38,230 bases of DNA from WS-7 sp036505295 (GTDB lineage Bacteria; Eisenbacteria; RBG-16-71-46; SZUA-252), in contig DASXTQ010000025.1 in assembly GCA_036505295.1 (NCBI GenBank), positions 1 to 38,230 on the forward strand. The letters run 5' to 3'. The notes under the pieces were generated by a model. It was not told the origin of the DNA, searched no databases, and was given only the letters and a program-made list of their open reading frames with translations. Shown here in pieces: positions 7,904 to 16,328 of this stretch (the stretch's first letter is position 1; every line of letters starts with the position of its first letter). The position numbers and the translations under genes are program-made.

Positions 7904-10408
7904 CTAGCGGACCCACACGAGTTTTCGCTCGAAGACCCGTCCGCTCGCGGCGGCGCGGATCCAGTACACACCGCTCGAGACCCCCCGGCCGAGCGCGTCC
8001 TTCCCGTCCCACTCGAGCGTGGTCGGCCCCGCCGCGGCCCGACCCTCGAGCAGCGTGCGGACCTTCCTCCCGGCCAAGTCGTAGACCGCGACATGCGCAA
8101 GCGCCGCCGCGGGCAGCGTGAGCGTGAGGCTCGCGCTCCGTGCGGCGGGGTTCGGTCGCGGCGCGCTTACCGTGATCTGAGGCGCAGGCGTCGTCTGCGG
8201 GTCGGACGCGCCCGCGGGCGTCTGCGCGGCGTCGTAGAACTCGAAGTTGTCGACCGCCGCCTCAACGACTCCCTCGGGGGCCTGGTCCTGAGCGGTGAAT
8301 CGGACGCGGACGGTGGAGGTGGGCGTGATGTAATCGCGCACGCGGAAGTTCTCGTGCCGCCACGCGGGCTCGCTCGTCAGGATCGATCGGACCTTCACCC
8401 AGGTCACGCCGTCCGCGGATACGTCGATCAGGAAGGAATCGGGCTCCCCCGGCGAATTCATGTAGAACCAGCGGGCGAAGTGGACGTGAGGATCGGTCAT
8501 CGTGGCCATGCCGAGCGGGGGCGTCGTGAGTGTCGTCTTCCCTCCGTCGACGTCATTGGTTCCCGGCGGATTTCCGGGGATGCTGTTCCCCGTGACGAAG
8601 CAGAAGCCGCCCGAGCCGGGCGTGTGATCGTCCTCGGGCTGAACCGGTCCCGAGGCCAGGGTGCCCTCCGGCGGCTCCTCGTGCTTGGCGGCTGGGTGCA
8701 AGGATCCCGCCTCGTACGCGGGTGGTCCGAGGTGCCTCGCTGGAGCCGCGGTCTGCGAGGTGCCCACTGGATCCGCGCGCTCCCAGAGCCCCGTAACCGC
8801 GTTGTCCCCCGGGGCGCTCAGAGACCATCCCCTGTCGGCGTCACAGGAGTCGTACCAGGCGGCCTTGTGCAGCGTGAAATCCGCGGTGCGATCCACCCCG
8901 GGCTGCACGGCCGTGAGGCGCGTGACGGGCACGTACCCGGCGCGGTCGCACGTCATGGAGTAGACCCCGCCGGGCACGCCGGGCATGCTGTAGGCGCCGC
9001 CCGCGGCCGACTCCGCACCGAGCGGCGTGTCCTCCATCTCGAGATCCGCCCCCTCGAGCCCGGCCGAGTCCGAGCTTCGCCGCGCCACGCCGGTCACCGT
9101 CGCGAGCGGCTCCGGCTGGAGCGTGACCATGATCGAATCGTGCGCTCCCTTGGCTATGGTCACCGGCCAGATCACGCTCGCGTACCCGAATTTCTTCGCC
9201 CGGAGCGTGTGGCTTCCCGGACCGAGCGCGAGCCTCACGGCGCCCGAGCCCTGGGTGCGGGTCGAGTCGGCCTCGCCCATGGCGGTAACATCGACGTCCG
9301 AGAGCGGGCCCGTGGTTGGATCGATCGCTCTGACCTTCAAGATTCCGTAGTTGGGATTCGTGCGGAAGACGTAAAGGCCCGTACCCATGTCGCTGGCGAC
9401 GAACGTGCCCGAAGGAAACCGCGGCGCGATCTCCCACACGCCGTGAAACCCCCCGGAAAAACCCGCGTAGGTATCGTAGTACCCGAACTCAGCCGGGAGC
9501 GCCGGGTCGGACAGATCGAACAGCCGGATCCCCTCCGTGTAATAAGCCACGAACCCCGTGTCCGCCTTCACGTGAATGTTGTGGACGATCGCGAGCGGGT
9601 TCACGGTGATCTCCATGATCTGCGGATGCGCGATGAGATCGTGAATGTCGAAGATCTTCATCGTGCCGTAGTTCAGCTCATCACAGACGTAGAGATATTT
9701 CCCATCCTTCGAGGTCTCGGCGCTATGGGTGAAAGCCTTGGGATAGGTCCACGACGTGATCTCGGTGATGGCGGCAGGGTTCGCTGTGTTCAGGACGCGC
9801 ATGATCCCGTTATAGATGCTGCTCGCAAAGAGGGTGTCCCCCCGCGGGAAGCAGTCGTGGACGTAATCGGCGGTATAGCCGCCGACGTCGACCGGGTTGA
9901 GCGGGTCCGCAAGGGAGAGGACGCGCATGCCGGTCTGGGCCGCGTCGAGGCGGGTGCCGTTACAGAAGAGCAGCGCCCGCGTCGAGTCCACCTCGAGCGT
10001 GTGCTCGCGGTTGAAGCCGGTGGCGTAGACGCCCCTCAATTGCGGAAGCTCGGGATTGGCCATGTCGATGATCTGGATGCCGCCCCCTTGCGCTTCGGTG
10101 GAGACATAGACGTAGGTGCGGTACTGCTTCATCTCGCGCCACTGCGAGCCGAGCCCCGGGATGAACGCCACCTCGTAGGAGGCGGCGGGAATCGTCACGT
10201 TCACGATCGCGGTGCCGTCGGTCGTCCCGAGGATCGCGTATTCCCGCCCGTCCGGGTGGACGTAGCTCCAGCACGCCGAATACCCGGGGTGCTGGTTCAG
10301 GTGCGCGAGCAGGGTGACGTTCTTCGAGCCTTGGGCGCGGGCGGGCGGGGCGCTCCAGATCAGCGCGGCTCCGAAAAGCACCGTCAGGAACGTGCGATCG
10401 ACGTACAT
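7904..10408 (-). CDS. Secreted choice-of-anchor-B protein with FlgD-like C-terminal domain
   Basis: 834 aa from ATG 10408, which opens a clear signal peptide ending PPARAQ. Residues about 30-400 hold a propeller of LVIVD-like repeats (IQIIDMANPELPQLRG, MRVLSLADPLNPVDVG, MRVLNTANPAAITEI, IRLFDLSDPALPAEFG) as in choice-of-anchor-B proteins. Then come two carboxypeptidase-regulatory-like beta domains (VRAIDPTTGPLSDVDVTA; GVARRSSDSAGLEGADLEM). Next is a jelly-roll-like segment, and finally a FlgD Ig-like domain (VAVYDLAGRKVRTLLEG ... GVYWIRAAASGR). That terminal domain often serves as a secretion or sorting domain in FCB-group and related phyla. An upstream in-frame start at 10555 overlaps the neighbouring gene and lacks a signal peptide at its N-terminus. 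Exact function is unknown; cell-surface or extracellular location is inferred. Confidence 0.82.
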   Translation of the reverse strand: MYVDRTFLTVLFGAALIWSAPPARAQGSKNVTLLAHLNQHPGYSACWSYVHPDGREYAILGTTDGTAIVNVTIPAASYEVAFIPGLGSQWREMKQYRTYVYVSTEAQGGGIQIIDMANPELPQLRGVYATGFNREHTLEVDSTRALLFCNGTRLDAAQTGMRVLSLADPLNPVDVGGYTADYVHDCFPRGDTLFASSIYNGIMRVLNTANPAAITEITSWTYPKAFTHSAETSKDGKYLYVCDELNYGTMKIFDIHDLIAHPQIMEITVNPLAIVHNIHVKADTGFVAYYTEGIRLFDLSDPALPAEFGYYDTYAGFSGGFHGVWEIAPRFPSGTFVASDMGTGLYVFRTNPNYGILKVRAIDPTTGPLSDVDVTAMGEADSTRTQGSGAVRLALGPGSHTLRAKKFGYASVIWPVTIAKGAHDSIMVTLQPEPLATVTGVARRSSDSAGLEGADLEMEDTPLGAESAAGGAYSMPGVPGGVYSMTCDRAGYVPVTRLTAVQPGVDRTADFTLHKAAWYDSCDADRGWSLSAPGDNAVTGLWERADPVGTSQTAAPARHLGPPAYEAGSLHPAAKHEEPPEGTLASGPVQPEDDHTPGSGGFCFVTGNSIPGNPPGTNDVDGGKTTLTTPPLGMATMTDPHVHFARWFYMNSPGEPDSFLIDVSADGVTWVKVRSILTSEPAWRHENFRVRDYITPTSTVRVRFTAQDQAPEGVVEAAVDNFEFYDAAQTPAGASDPQTTPAPQITVSAPRPNPAARSASLTLTLPAAALAHVAVYDLAGRKVRTLLEGRAAAGPTTLEWDGKDALGRGVSSGVYWIRAAASGRVFERKLVWVR

Positions 10409-10487
10409 GATGCGGAAGGCGCAGGTGCGAGCCAAGTCAGGTCTCCAGCCGAAGAGCCGCCGGTTCTTGCCGCTCCTCCCGATGATG

Positions 10488-11474
10488 CTACACCCAACCT
10501 GCTTCGCGGTACCAGGCCGCCGTGGCGCGCACCCCGTCCTCGAGCGGGGTTGCATGGGTCCACCCGAGCTCCGTGCGAATCTTGCGGGAGCTGACGGTCC
10601 AATCCCCCGCCGTGATCTCGCGGAATTTCTCCCGAGAGAAGAAGGGCGCCCGTCGCGTGAGAGAGCCCGCGAGCTCGCCCAGGAACGCTCCCGCTTGGAG
10701 CGCGGGCATGGGTATCGGCACGCGCACGGCCCAGGTTCCCAAGGCGCGCGCGATCGCGCTCCCCATCTCTTGGTAGGTCGTCACATCGGGGCCGCCGACG
10801 AAGTAGATCTGGCCCACGGCGCGCTCCCCGGTCAGTACCGCCCACACCGCGCGCGCGTGATCTTCGGCATAGACGACGCTGAACGGGCGCGCCCCGCCGA
10901 TGTACGGGCGAACGTGGTATTTCACCGCTCGGAAGTACTTGAGCAGCGCTCTCTCCCGCGGGCCGTACACCGTGGGGGGCCGGATGGTCACGACCGGGAG
11001 CCGATCCGCGGCCCCCATGACCAGCGCTTCTCCGGCGAGCTTCGTGCTGCCGTATGTGGAGACCGGCCTGGGAGGCTGATCCTCGGTGACCGGCGCGCCG
11101 TCCCGGCTCGGCCCGGCCGCCGCTTGGCTCGAGATGTGCACGAAACGCTTCGGCGCCGGTGAGGCGCGAAGCGCGGCGGCGAGGATCTTTTCGGTGCCGA
11201 GCACGTTGACCCGGTGGAATTCCGCGGCGCTCGGAGCGTGGGTGAGACCCGCGGCGTGGACGATCCAATCGGCGCCGCTCACCGCCGCGTCGAGGCCCTC
11301 GGGATCGCACACATCGCCGTCCGCGAGCTCCACGTGCTTCCCCTCGAGCCAGCGCCTGGAGGATGTCGCGCGCACGAGGCAGCGCACGCGCGCCCCACGG
11401 CGCGTGAGCTCGTCCACGATGTGGCTTCCCACGAAGCCCGATGCGCCCGTCACGAGCGCCAACGGCGCGCTCAC
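10488..11474 (-). CDS. cerR: NAD-dependent epimerase/dehydratase-family reductase, probable ceramide reductase CerR
   Basis: 328 aa extended short-chain dehydrogenase. The nucleotide motif VTGASGFVGSH is at residues 8-18 and the catalytic YxxxK is in STYGSTKLAGE. The start is GTG at 11474, which overlaps the preceding gene's stop as GTGA. The much longer open frame to 11711 runs inside that gene and shows no similarity. It is the third gene of an operon with serine palmitoyltransferase and a GNAT protein. In Caulobacter an epimerase-family protein (CerR) reduces 3-ketoceramide in bacterial ceramide synthesis, and this gene occupies the matching context. The family assignment is firm; the specific ceramide role is inference from neighbours. 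Confidence 0.75.
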   Translation of the reverse strand: MSAPLALVTGASGFVGSHIVDELTRRGARVRCLVRATSSRRWLEGKHVELADGDVCDPEGLDAAVSGADWIVHAAGLTHAPSAAEFHRVNVLGTEKILAAALRASPAPKRFVHISSQAAAGPSRDGAPVTEDQPPRPVSTYGSTKLAGEALVMGAADRLPVVTIRPPTVYGPRERALLKYFRAVKYHVRPYIGGARPFSVVYAEDHARAVWAVLTGERAVGQIYFVGGPDVTTYQEMGSAIARALGTWAVRVPIPMPALQAGAFLGELAGSLTRRAPFFSREKFREITAGDWTVSSRKIRTELGWTHATPLEDGVRATAAWYREAGWV

Positions 11475-12586
11475 AGCCCCCGCTCGTAGATCCGGTAGGT
11501 CTTGTAGCGTTCGCCGTTCACCGCCTCGATCAGCCGGTTCACGAGGTCGTTGTCCTCGAGGGTCCAGCCCACCTCGCACCACACGTGTCCGAGCGCTTTC
11601 GACGCGACCGCGGCCTGATGGACTAGCGCGGCGTCGATGCCCCGCCGGCGGTAACCGGCTTTCACGCCCAACGCCATCAGCCGGGAGGTGCGGATTCGTG
11701 GAAGGGTCCACAAGAGGCGCACGATTCCGAACGGGAAGAGCCGCCCGTGCAAAGGCTTCAGCGCGACATTCACGTCCGGGATCGCCAGCGCGAACCCGAC
11801 CGATTCCCCGTCGATCTCAGCGAAGATCGCCAGCTCGGGAACGATGGCCGGCTTCAGTTGCGCGGCCATATGGTCGATCTCGCGGTCGGTCATCGGAACG
11901 AACCCCCAGTTCTTATCCCAGGCGGAGTTGTAGATCTCCTTCACCCGCTGAAGCTCCTCCCCGAAGCGCTTCATGTTGATCGGGCGAACCCGCACCCGGA
12001 AACGCTCGCGGACTTTCTGCGCGATTCGCGCGATCTGCGGGATCTCCAGCTCCGGCGTTTCGGGAATCGGAACCTTGAACGCGTACAGGTCCTTGGCCTT
12101 CTTGAACCCGGCGGCCTCCACCCAGGCCGGGTAGGTCGGTTGGTTGTAGGGCATGAGGATCGTCGGAGGATGCTCGAAGCCCCGGATGAGAAGGCCGCAA
12201 TCGTCGTTCGTCGTGAAATTGAGGGGGCCGCGCAGGACGCGCGCGCCCCGCTCGCGCCCCCAATTCTCTGCTGCCTGAAGGAGCGCCGCGACGGCGTCGG
12301 CGGACTCCGCTTCGAGGAAGCCGAACGCTGCCTGCCTCTCCCCCTGAAACTGATCGAAGTTACGATCGACGCTCGCCGCGACGCGCCCGACGTCGCGTCC
12401 GCGGTCGCGCGCCATGAGATAGACGGCCTCGGCGTGCTCGAAGAACGGGTTCTTTCCCGGTGTGAGCCGCGTCCGCTCGTCGGACGCGAGCGGCGCCACC
12501 CAGCGCGGATCGCCGCGGTAGATCAGGTGAGGATAGCGGATGAAGCGGGCGAGATCCTTGGGGCCTAGGACGGGGACGACATCCAC
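11471..12586 (-). CDS. bcerS: GNAT-fold N-acyltransferase, probable bacterial ceramide synthase (bCerS)
   Basis: 371 aa. It belongs to a family of large, poorly characterised GNAT-like proteins. Visible blocks are YPHLIYRGDPRWVAPL near the N-terminus, RGPLNFTTNDDCGLLIRGF, PYNQPTYPAW, NSAWDKNWGFVPMTDREID in the middle and GVKAGYRRRGIDAALVH near the C-terminus. The last holds the acyl-CoA pyrophosphate-binding R-x-x-G-type loop of GNAT enzymes. It starts with GTG 12586, overlapping the end of the serine palmitoyltransferase gene by 22 nt, behind a GGAAG ribosome-binding site. In alphaproteobacteria a GNAT-superfamily acyltransferase acts as ceramide synthase, N-acylating the 3-ketosphinganine-type base. 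This operon position supports the same job here, but it is not proven. A generic acetyltransferase is the alternative. Confidence 0.68.
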   Translation of the reverse strand: MDVVPVLGPKDLARFIRYPHLIYRGDPRWVAPLASDERTRLTPGKNPFFEHAEAVYLMARDRGRDVGRVAASVDRNFDQFQGERQAAFGFLEAESADAVAALLQAAENWGRERGARVLRGPLNFTTNDDCGLLIRGFEHPPTILMPYNQPTYPAWVEAAGFKKAKDLYAFKVPIPETPELEIPQIARIAQKVRERFRVRVRPINMKRFGEELQRVKEIYNSAWDKNWGFVPMTDREIDHMAAQLKPAIVPELAIFAEIDGESVGFALAIPDVNVALKPLHGRLFPFGIVRLLWTLPRIRTSRLMALGVKAGYRRRGIDAALVHQAAVASKALGHVWCEVGWTLEDNDLVNRLIEAVNGERYKTYRIYERGL

Positions 12587-13809
12587 GGCACTTCCGGTGG
12601 CGTCGTCGTGTTCGCAGCGGAGGCCATGGCAAGGCCCATCTCCGCGTCGACTTCCTTGACGATGCGTAGGATGGTGTCGAGCTGCTCGTCCTCATGGGTG
12701 GCCATGTACGACGTGCGCAGGAGATCGCGCCCGGGCTGCACGGCGGGGACCACGATCGCGTTCACGAAGACTCCGCAGTCCAGAATCCGCCGCCAGACCT
12801 GCATGGTCTTGATCCGGTCCCCGATGAAAATCGGCACGATCGGCGTGCCCTCTCCTGTTCCAACCTCGAGCCCGAGCGCCCGGAACCCATTTCGCATCTT
12901 GTCCGAGATCTGCCTGAGCCGCGTCCGCAGCTGAGGCTCGTGCTCGATGATCTCGAGCGAGGCGAGCGCGGCGGCGGCGCTTGCGGGCGTGATGCTGGCG
13001 CTGAAGATGAGCGCACGCGCGTGATGCCGCAGATAATCCATCACGGCTCGCGGCCCCGCGATGAAACCGCCGAGAGAAGCGAAAGACTTGCTGAACGTCC
13101 CCATCACAAGGTCGACTTGATCCTCGACCCCTGCCTCTTCGCACGCGCCGGCGCCGCGGGTTCCCAGAACGCCGAATCCGTGGGCATCGTCGACGAGAAG
13201 ACGGGCATGGTATTTCCGAGCGACCCGCACGATCTCGGCGAGCGGCGCGATGTCCCCTTCCATGCTGTAGAGGCCGTCCACCACGATCAGCTTCCCGGCC
13301 TTGGCGGGGATCGACGCGAGGACGCGCTCCAGGTCACGAACGTCGTTATGCCGAAACCGCTTCACGTCGGCCGGGCTCAATCGCGCGCCGTCGACGATGC
13401 AGGCGTGGGCTTCCTTGTCGAGCACCACCACGTCCCCTTTGTCCATGAGGGCGGAGATGCTGCCCAAATTCGTGAGATACCCGGTCGAATAGACGAGCGC
13501 CGCTTCCTTGCGGGTGAACTTGGCGAGGCGCTCCTCGAGCTCAACGTGCATCTCCAGCGTTCCGTTCAGGAATCGGGAGCCGTTGTTCGAGGTGCCGAAG
13601 CTGCGGAGGGCTTCGTCGGCCGCGGCAATGACCTTGGGATGCTTCGTCAGCCCCAAGTAATTATTCGAGCCCGCCATGATGATCCGGCGGCCACCGATGG
13701 TGACTTCGGTCCCGTGATTCTCGGCGATCGGGAGGAAATACGGGTAGATACCTGCGGCCTTCGCCAAGCGGTGCTCTTTGAAGCGATTACACTTGTCGAA
13801 TAGATCCAC
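12565..13809 (-). CDS. spt: Serine palmitoyltransferase (PLP-dependent alpha-oxoamine synthase)
   Basis: Condenses serine with an acyl-CoA (or acyl-ACP) to 3-ketosphinganine, the first step of sphingolipid synthesis. 414 aa from GTG 13809, with AGGG five bases upstream. It resembles Bacteroidota Spt very closely over NNYLGLTKHPKV, SRFLNGTLEMHVELEERLA, VLDKEAHACIVDGARLS, VDGLYSMEGDI, the cofactor-binding DDAHGFGVLG and the PLP lysine in MGTFSKSFASLGG. Related enzymes (2-amino-3-ketobutyrate ligase, BioF, HemA) share the fold. The Bacteroides-like N-terminus and the acyltransferase and reductase downstream favour Spt. First gene of the operon and divergent from the DUF1028 gene. Confidence 0.88.
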   Translation of the reverse strand: MDLFDKCNRFKEHRLAKAAGIYPYFLPIAENHGTEVTIGGRRIIMAGSNNYLGLTKHPKVIAAADEALRSFGTSNNGSRFLNGTLEMHVELEERLAKFTRKEAALVYSTGYLTNLGSISALMDKGDVVVLDKEAHACIVDGARLSPADVKRFRHNDVRDLERVLASIPAKAGKLIVVDGLYSMEGDIAPLAEIVRVARKYHARLLVDDAHGFGVLGTRGAGACEEAGVEDQVDLVMGTFSKSFASLGGFIAGPRAVMDYLRHHARALIFSASITPASAAAALASLEIIEHEPQLRTRLRQISDKMRNGFRALGLEVGTGEGTPIVPIFIGDRIKTMQVWRRILDCGVFVNAIVVPAVQPGRDLLRTSYMATHEDEQLDTILRIVKEVDAEMGLAMASAANTTTPPEVPWMSSPS

Positions 13810-13995
13810 GCGTACCCTAAGTTTTGGTGGCTGGATTCGCTCGTGAGTCAGAGCCAGGAACGAGGTGCGAACGCCTCCGAGGCACCATACCCGAATCTCA
13901 AAAGCTCGTCAATCCAACTTGCTTGCCCGCCCTCAGGGCCCTAGTATCCCACCAGCTGATCAGGACTTAGCTCCTTTCCCGGCACGGAGGCATCC

Positions 13996-14967
13996 ATGTC
14001 CACCCTGGTACGAGTCCTATTGGGTCTGGCCCTGCTTACAGCCCCGGTTGAGGCCACGTTTTCGATCGTAGCCCGCGACCCTGAAACGGGGGATCTCGGC
14101 GTCGCGGTGCAATCGCATTATTTCTCGGTGGGCCCGATCGTCCCCTGGGCCGAGCCGGGCGTGGGCGCGGTCGCGACCCAATCGCTCGTCGAGGTGAGCT
14201 ACGGGCCGAAGGGGCTTCAGATGATGAGCAACGGGAAAGGCGCGAAGCAGACGCTGGAGGAACTTCTCTCCCAGGACCAGAACCGGGAAGTCCGGCAGGT
14301 GGCCATGATCGACGCGCGCGGTGAAGTCGCGGCCCACACGGGCAAGCGGTGCATTCCCGCGGCGGGCGACCACGTGGGCGATCAGTATTCCGTGCAGGCC
14401 AATTTGATGTCGAATGAACGCATCTGGCCGGCGATGGCCAAGGCGTACGAGAGCACGACAGGAGACCTCGCGACGCGGCTCTTGGCCGCGCTCGAGGCCG
14501 GGCAAAAGGCCGGGGGGGACATTCGCGGGCAACAGTCCGCGGCAATCGTGATCGTGAAGGGCAAACGCTCGAACAAGCCCTGGCAGGACCGGATCATGGA
14601 CCTTCGCGTCGAGGACAACCCCCATCCCATCGCGGAGCTTCAAAGGCTCGTCCGGATCTGGCGGGCCTATCGAAACGTGGATCAGGGGGATGTCTACGCC
14701 ACGGAGGGAAAGGTCGAGGAGGCGATGAAGGCCTACGCGGAGGGCGCCCGCCTGGCGCCAGGGAACGATGAAATTCTGTTCTGGCAGGCCGCTTCCCTGT
14801 GGCAGCTAGGGCGCGAGAAGGAGGCGACCCCCATTTTTCGCAGGGTCTTCTCCCACGACCGCCGCTGGGCCGACCTGGTGCCGCGGCTGGTTCCAGCCGG
14901 ACTTCTAAAAGATGACCCGGCCTCCATCCGGCGCATCCTGGCCCTCGCCGGGAAGAGGCGGGGGTAG
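13996..14967 (+). CDS. Secreted DUF1028 protein with C-terminal TPR-like region
   Basis: 323 aa from ATG 13996 with GGAGG six bases upstream. A signal peptide of about 20 residues ends APVEA, directly before TFSIVARDPETGDLGVAVQS, the start of the DUF1028 domain (about residues 21-215). That domain is placed in the Ntn-hydrolase clan, so cleavage after Ala20 would leave Thr21 as a free N-terminal residue, the usual nucleophile position. This is inference. The last 100 residues hold two TPR-like helix pairs (YRNVDQGDVYATEGKVEEAM; LFWQAASLWQLGREKEATPI). Substrate unknown. Confidence 0.85.
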   Translation: MSTLVRVLLGLALLTAPVEATFSIVARDPETGDLGVAVQSHYFSVGPIVPWAEPGVGAVATQSLVEVSYGPKGLQMMSNGKGAKQTLEELLSQDQNREVRQVAMIDARGEVAAHTGKRCIPAAGDHVGDQYSVQANLMSNERIWPAMAKAYESTTGDLATRLLAALEAGQKAGGDIRGQQSAAIVIVKGKRSNKPWQDRIMDLRVEDNPHPIAELQRLVRIWRAYRNVDQGDVYATEGKVEEAMKAYAEGARLAPGNDEILFWQAASLWQLGREKEATPIFRRVFSHDRRWADLVPRLVPAGLLKDDPASIRRILALAGKRRG

Positions 14968-14976
14968 CGATAAGCG

Positions 14977-15000
14977 TGCCCCTCGGCTTGCATCGGGGCA
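14977..15000 (+). terminator. Possible terminator after DUF1028 gene
   Basis: TGCCCC and GGGGCA form a 6-bp stem with a 12-nt loop ten bases after the stop codon. There is no U-tract, so this is a weak call. Confidence 0.35.
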
Positions 15001-15110
15001 TCCAAACGAGGAGAATGCGGTATTGAGATGGGGCCACGCTCGGCGATCGTGAATGCGCCGCCGTGGTGCCTCCACGAGAACCGGTTCACGCCCCACATCG
15101 GAGGAATCGC

Positions 15111-16286
15111 ATGACGGAGCGGACCGCTCCCCCGACAGCGGAAGGACACACGACCGTTCCCTATATTCCCGGGCTCGCCGACGTTCCCGCGGCGCGCTCG
15201 AGCATCTGCTTCATCGACGGGGAGCAGGGGATCCTAGAGTACCGCGGGTATCCCATCGAGATCCTGGCCGAGCGAAGCACGTTCGAGGAGACGACCTACC
15301 TCCTCCTCTGGGGCCACCTCCCCAACAAGGCCGAGCTGGAGAAATTCACCCGCGATCTCGCGACGAACCGCGACGTACGGTTCCGCCTGATCGATCTCTT
15401 GAAATGCCTCCCGGACACCGGACATCCTATGGAGGCGCTGCAGGCTGCCATCGCGGCGCTCGGGATGTTCTATCCCGATCGCGATCCGATGAACCCGACC
15501 GATCGCTATAACTCCACGGTCCGGATCATCGCGAAGGCGCCGACTCTGGTCGCGGCCTATCACCGCTTGAGCCACGGCAAGGAGTACATCCCGCCCAAGG
15601 AAGAACTGACCCACGCCGAGAACTTCCTTTATATGGTGCACGGCGAAATTCCCGAGCCGGACATCGCGCGCGTCATGGACATCTGCTTCATCCTGCACGC
15701 CGAGCACTCCATGAACGCCTCGACCTTCGCGGGGCGCGTGACCGCATCCACGCTGGCCGACCCCTATACCGTGGTGACCTCAGCGATCGGCGCGTTGACG
15801 GGCCCTCTGCACGGCGGCGCGAACGAGCAGGTCATCCACATGCTCCAGCAGATCGGGGAGGTCGAGAAGGTTCGGCCCTACATCGAGGATCTCATCCAGC
15901 GCAAGCAGAAGATCATGGGGATCGGGCACCGCATCTATAAGGTGAAGGACCCGCGCGCGCTGGTGCTCCAGAAGCTTGCGGCGCAGATGATCGCGAAGCG
16001 AGGAACCAACCCGCTCCTCGCGGTCGCGCAGGAGGTCGAGAAGGTCGTCGCGGAGCATCTCGCCGCGAAGAAGATCTATCCCAACGTCGATTTCTACTCC
16101 GGCGTCGTCTACGAGGCAATGGGGATGCCGGCGTCGCTCTTCACGCCGGTCTTCGCGATCGCGCGCATGGCCGGCTGGCTCGCCCACTGGCTCGAGCAGC
16201 TGGAGGACAACCGCATCTACCGCCCGTCGCAGATCTACACCGGCACGCACGGTGAGCGCTACATTCCCCTCGAGGAGCGGGTGTAA
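15111..16286 (+). CDS. gltA: Citrate synthase
   Basis: Condenses acetyl-CoA and oxaloacetate at the entry to the TCA cycle. 391 aa. Motifs include SICFIDGEQGILEYRGYPIE near the N-terminus, the active-site His in HAEHSMNAST, GPLHGGANEQVI, MGIGHRIYKVKDPRA and the catalytic Asp region NVDFYSGVVYEAMG. ATG 15111 was chosen because GGAGGA lies four bases upstream and the preceding open frame shows no similarity. The short N-terminus without a zinc-finger extension fits the small hexamer- or dimer-type enzymes of many phyla. The NRDE gene follows 42 bases later and could share the transcript. Confidence 0.95.
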   Translation: MTERTAPPTAEGHTTVPYIPGLADVPAARSSICFIDGEQGILEYRGYPIEILAERSTFEETTYLLLWGHLPNKAELEKFTRDLATNRDVRFRLIDLLKCLPDTGHPMEALQAAIAALGMFYPDRDPMNPTDRYNSTVRIIAKAPTLVAAYHRLSHGKEYIPPKEELTHAENFLYMVHGEIPEPDIARVMDICFILHAEHSMNASTFAGRVTASTLADPYTVVTSAIGALTGPLHGGANEQVIHMLQQIGEVEKVRPYIEDLIQRKQKIMGIGHRIYKVKDPRALVLQKLAAQMIAKRGTNPLLAVAQEVEKVVAEHLAAKKIYPNVDFYSGVVYEAMGMPASLFTPVFAIARMAGWLAHWLEQLEDNRIYRPSQIYTGTHGERYIPLEERV

Positions 16287-16328
16287 CGAGGCGGGATTCC
16301 TCCCGCTGGCGCCACGACCTCTCTCAAA

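Noticed and set aside
7886..10594. 902-aa plus-strand open frame
   Set aside because: It lies antisense to the secreted propeller protein over its whole length. Its translation is Arg/Gly/Val-rich with no domain; long antisense frames are expected at this GC content.
12694..13803. 369-aa plus-strand open frame
   Set aside because: Antisense to serine palmitoyltransferase, no recognisable motif.
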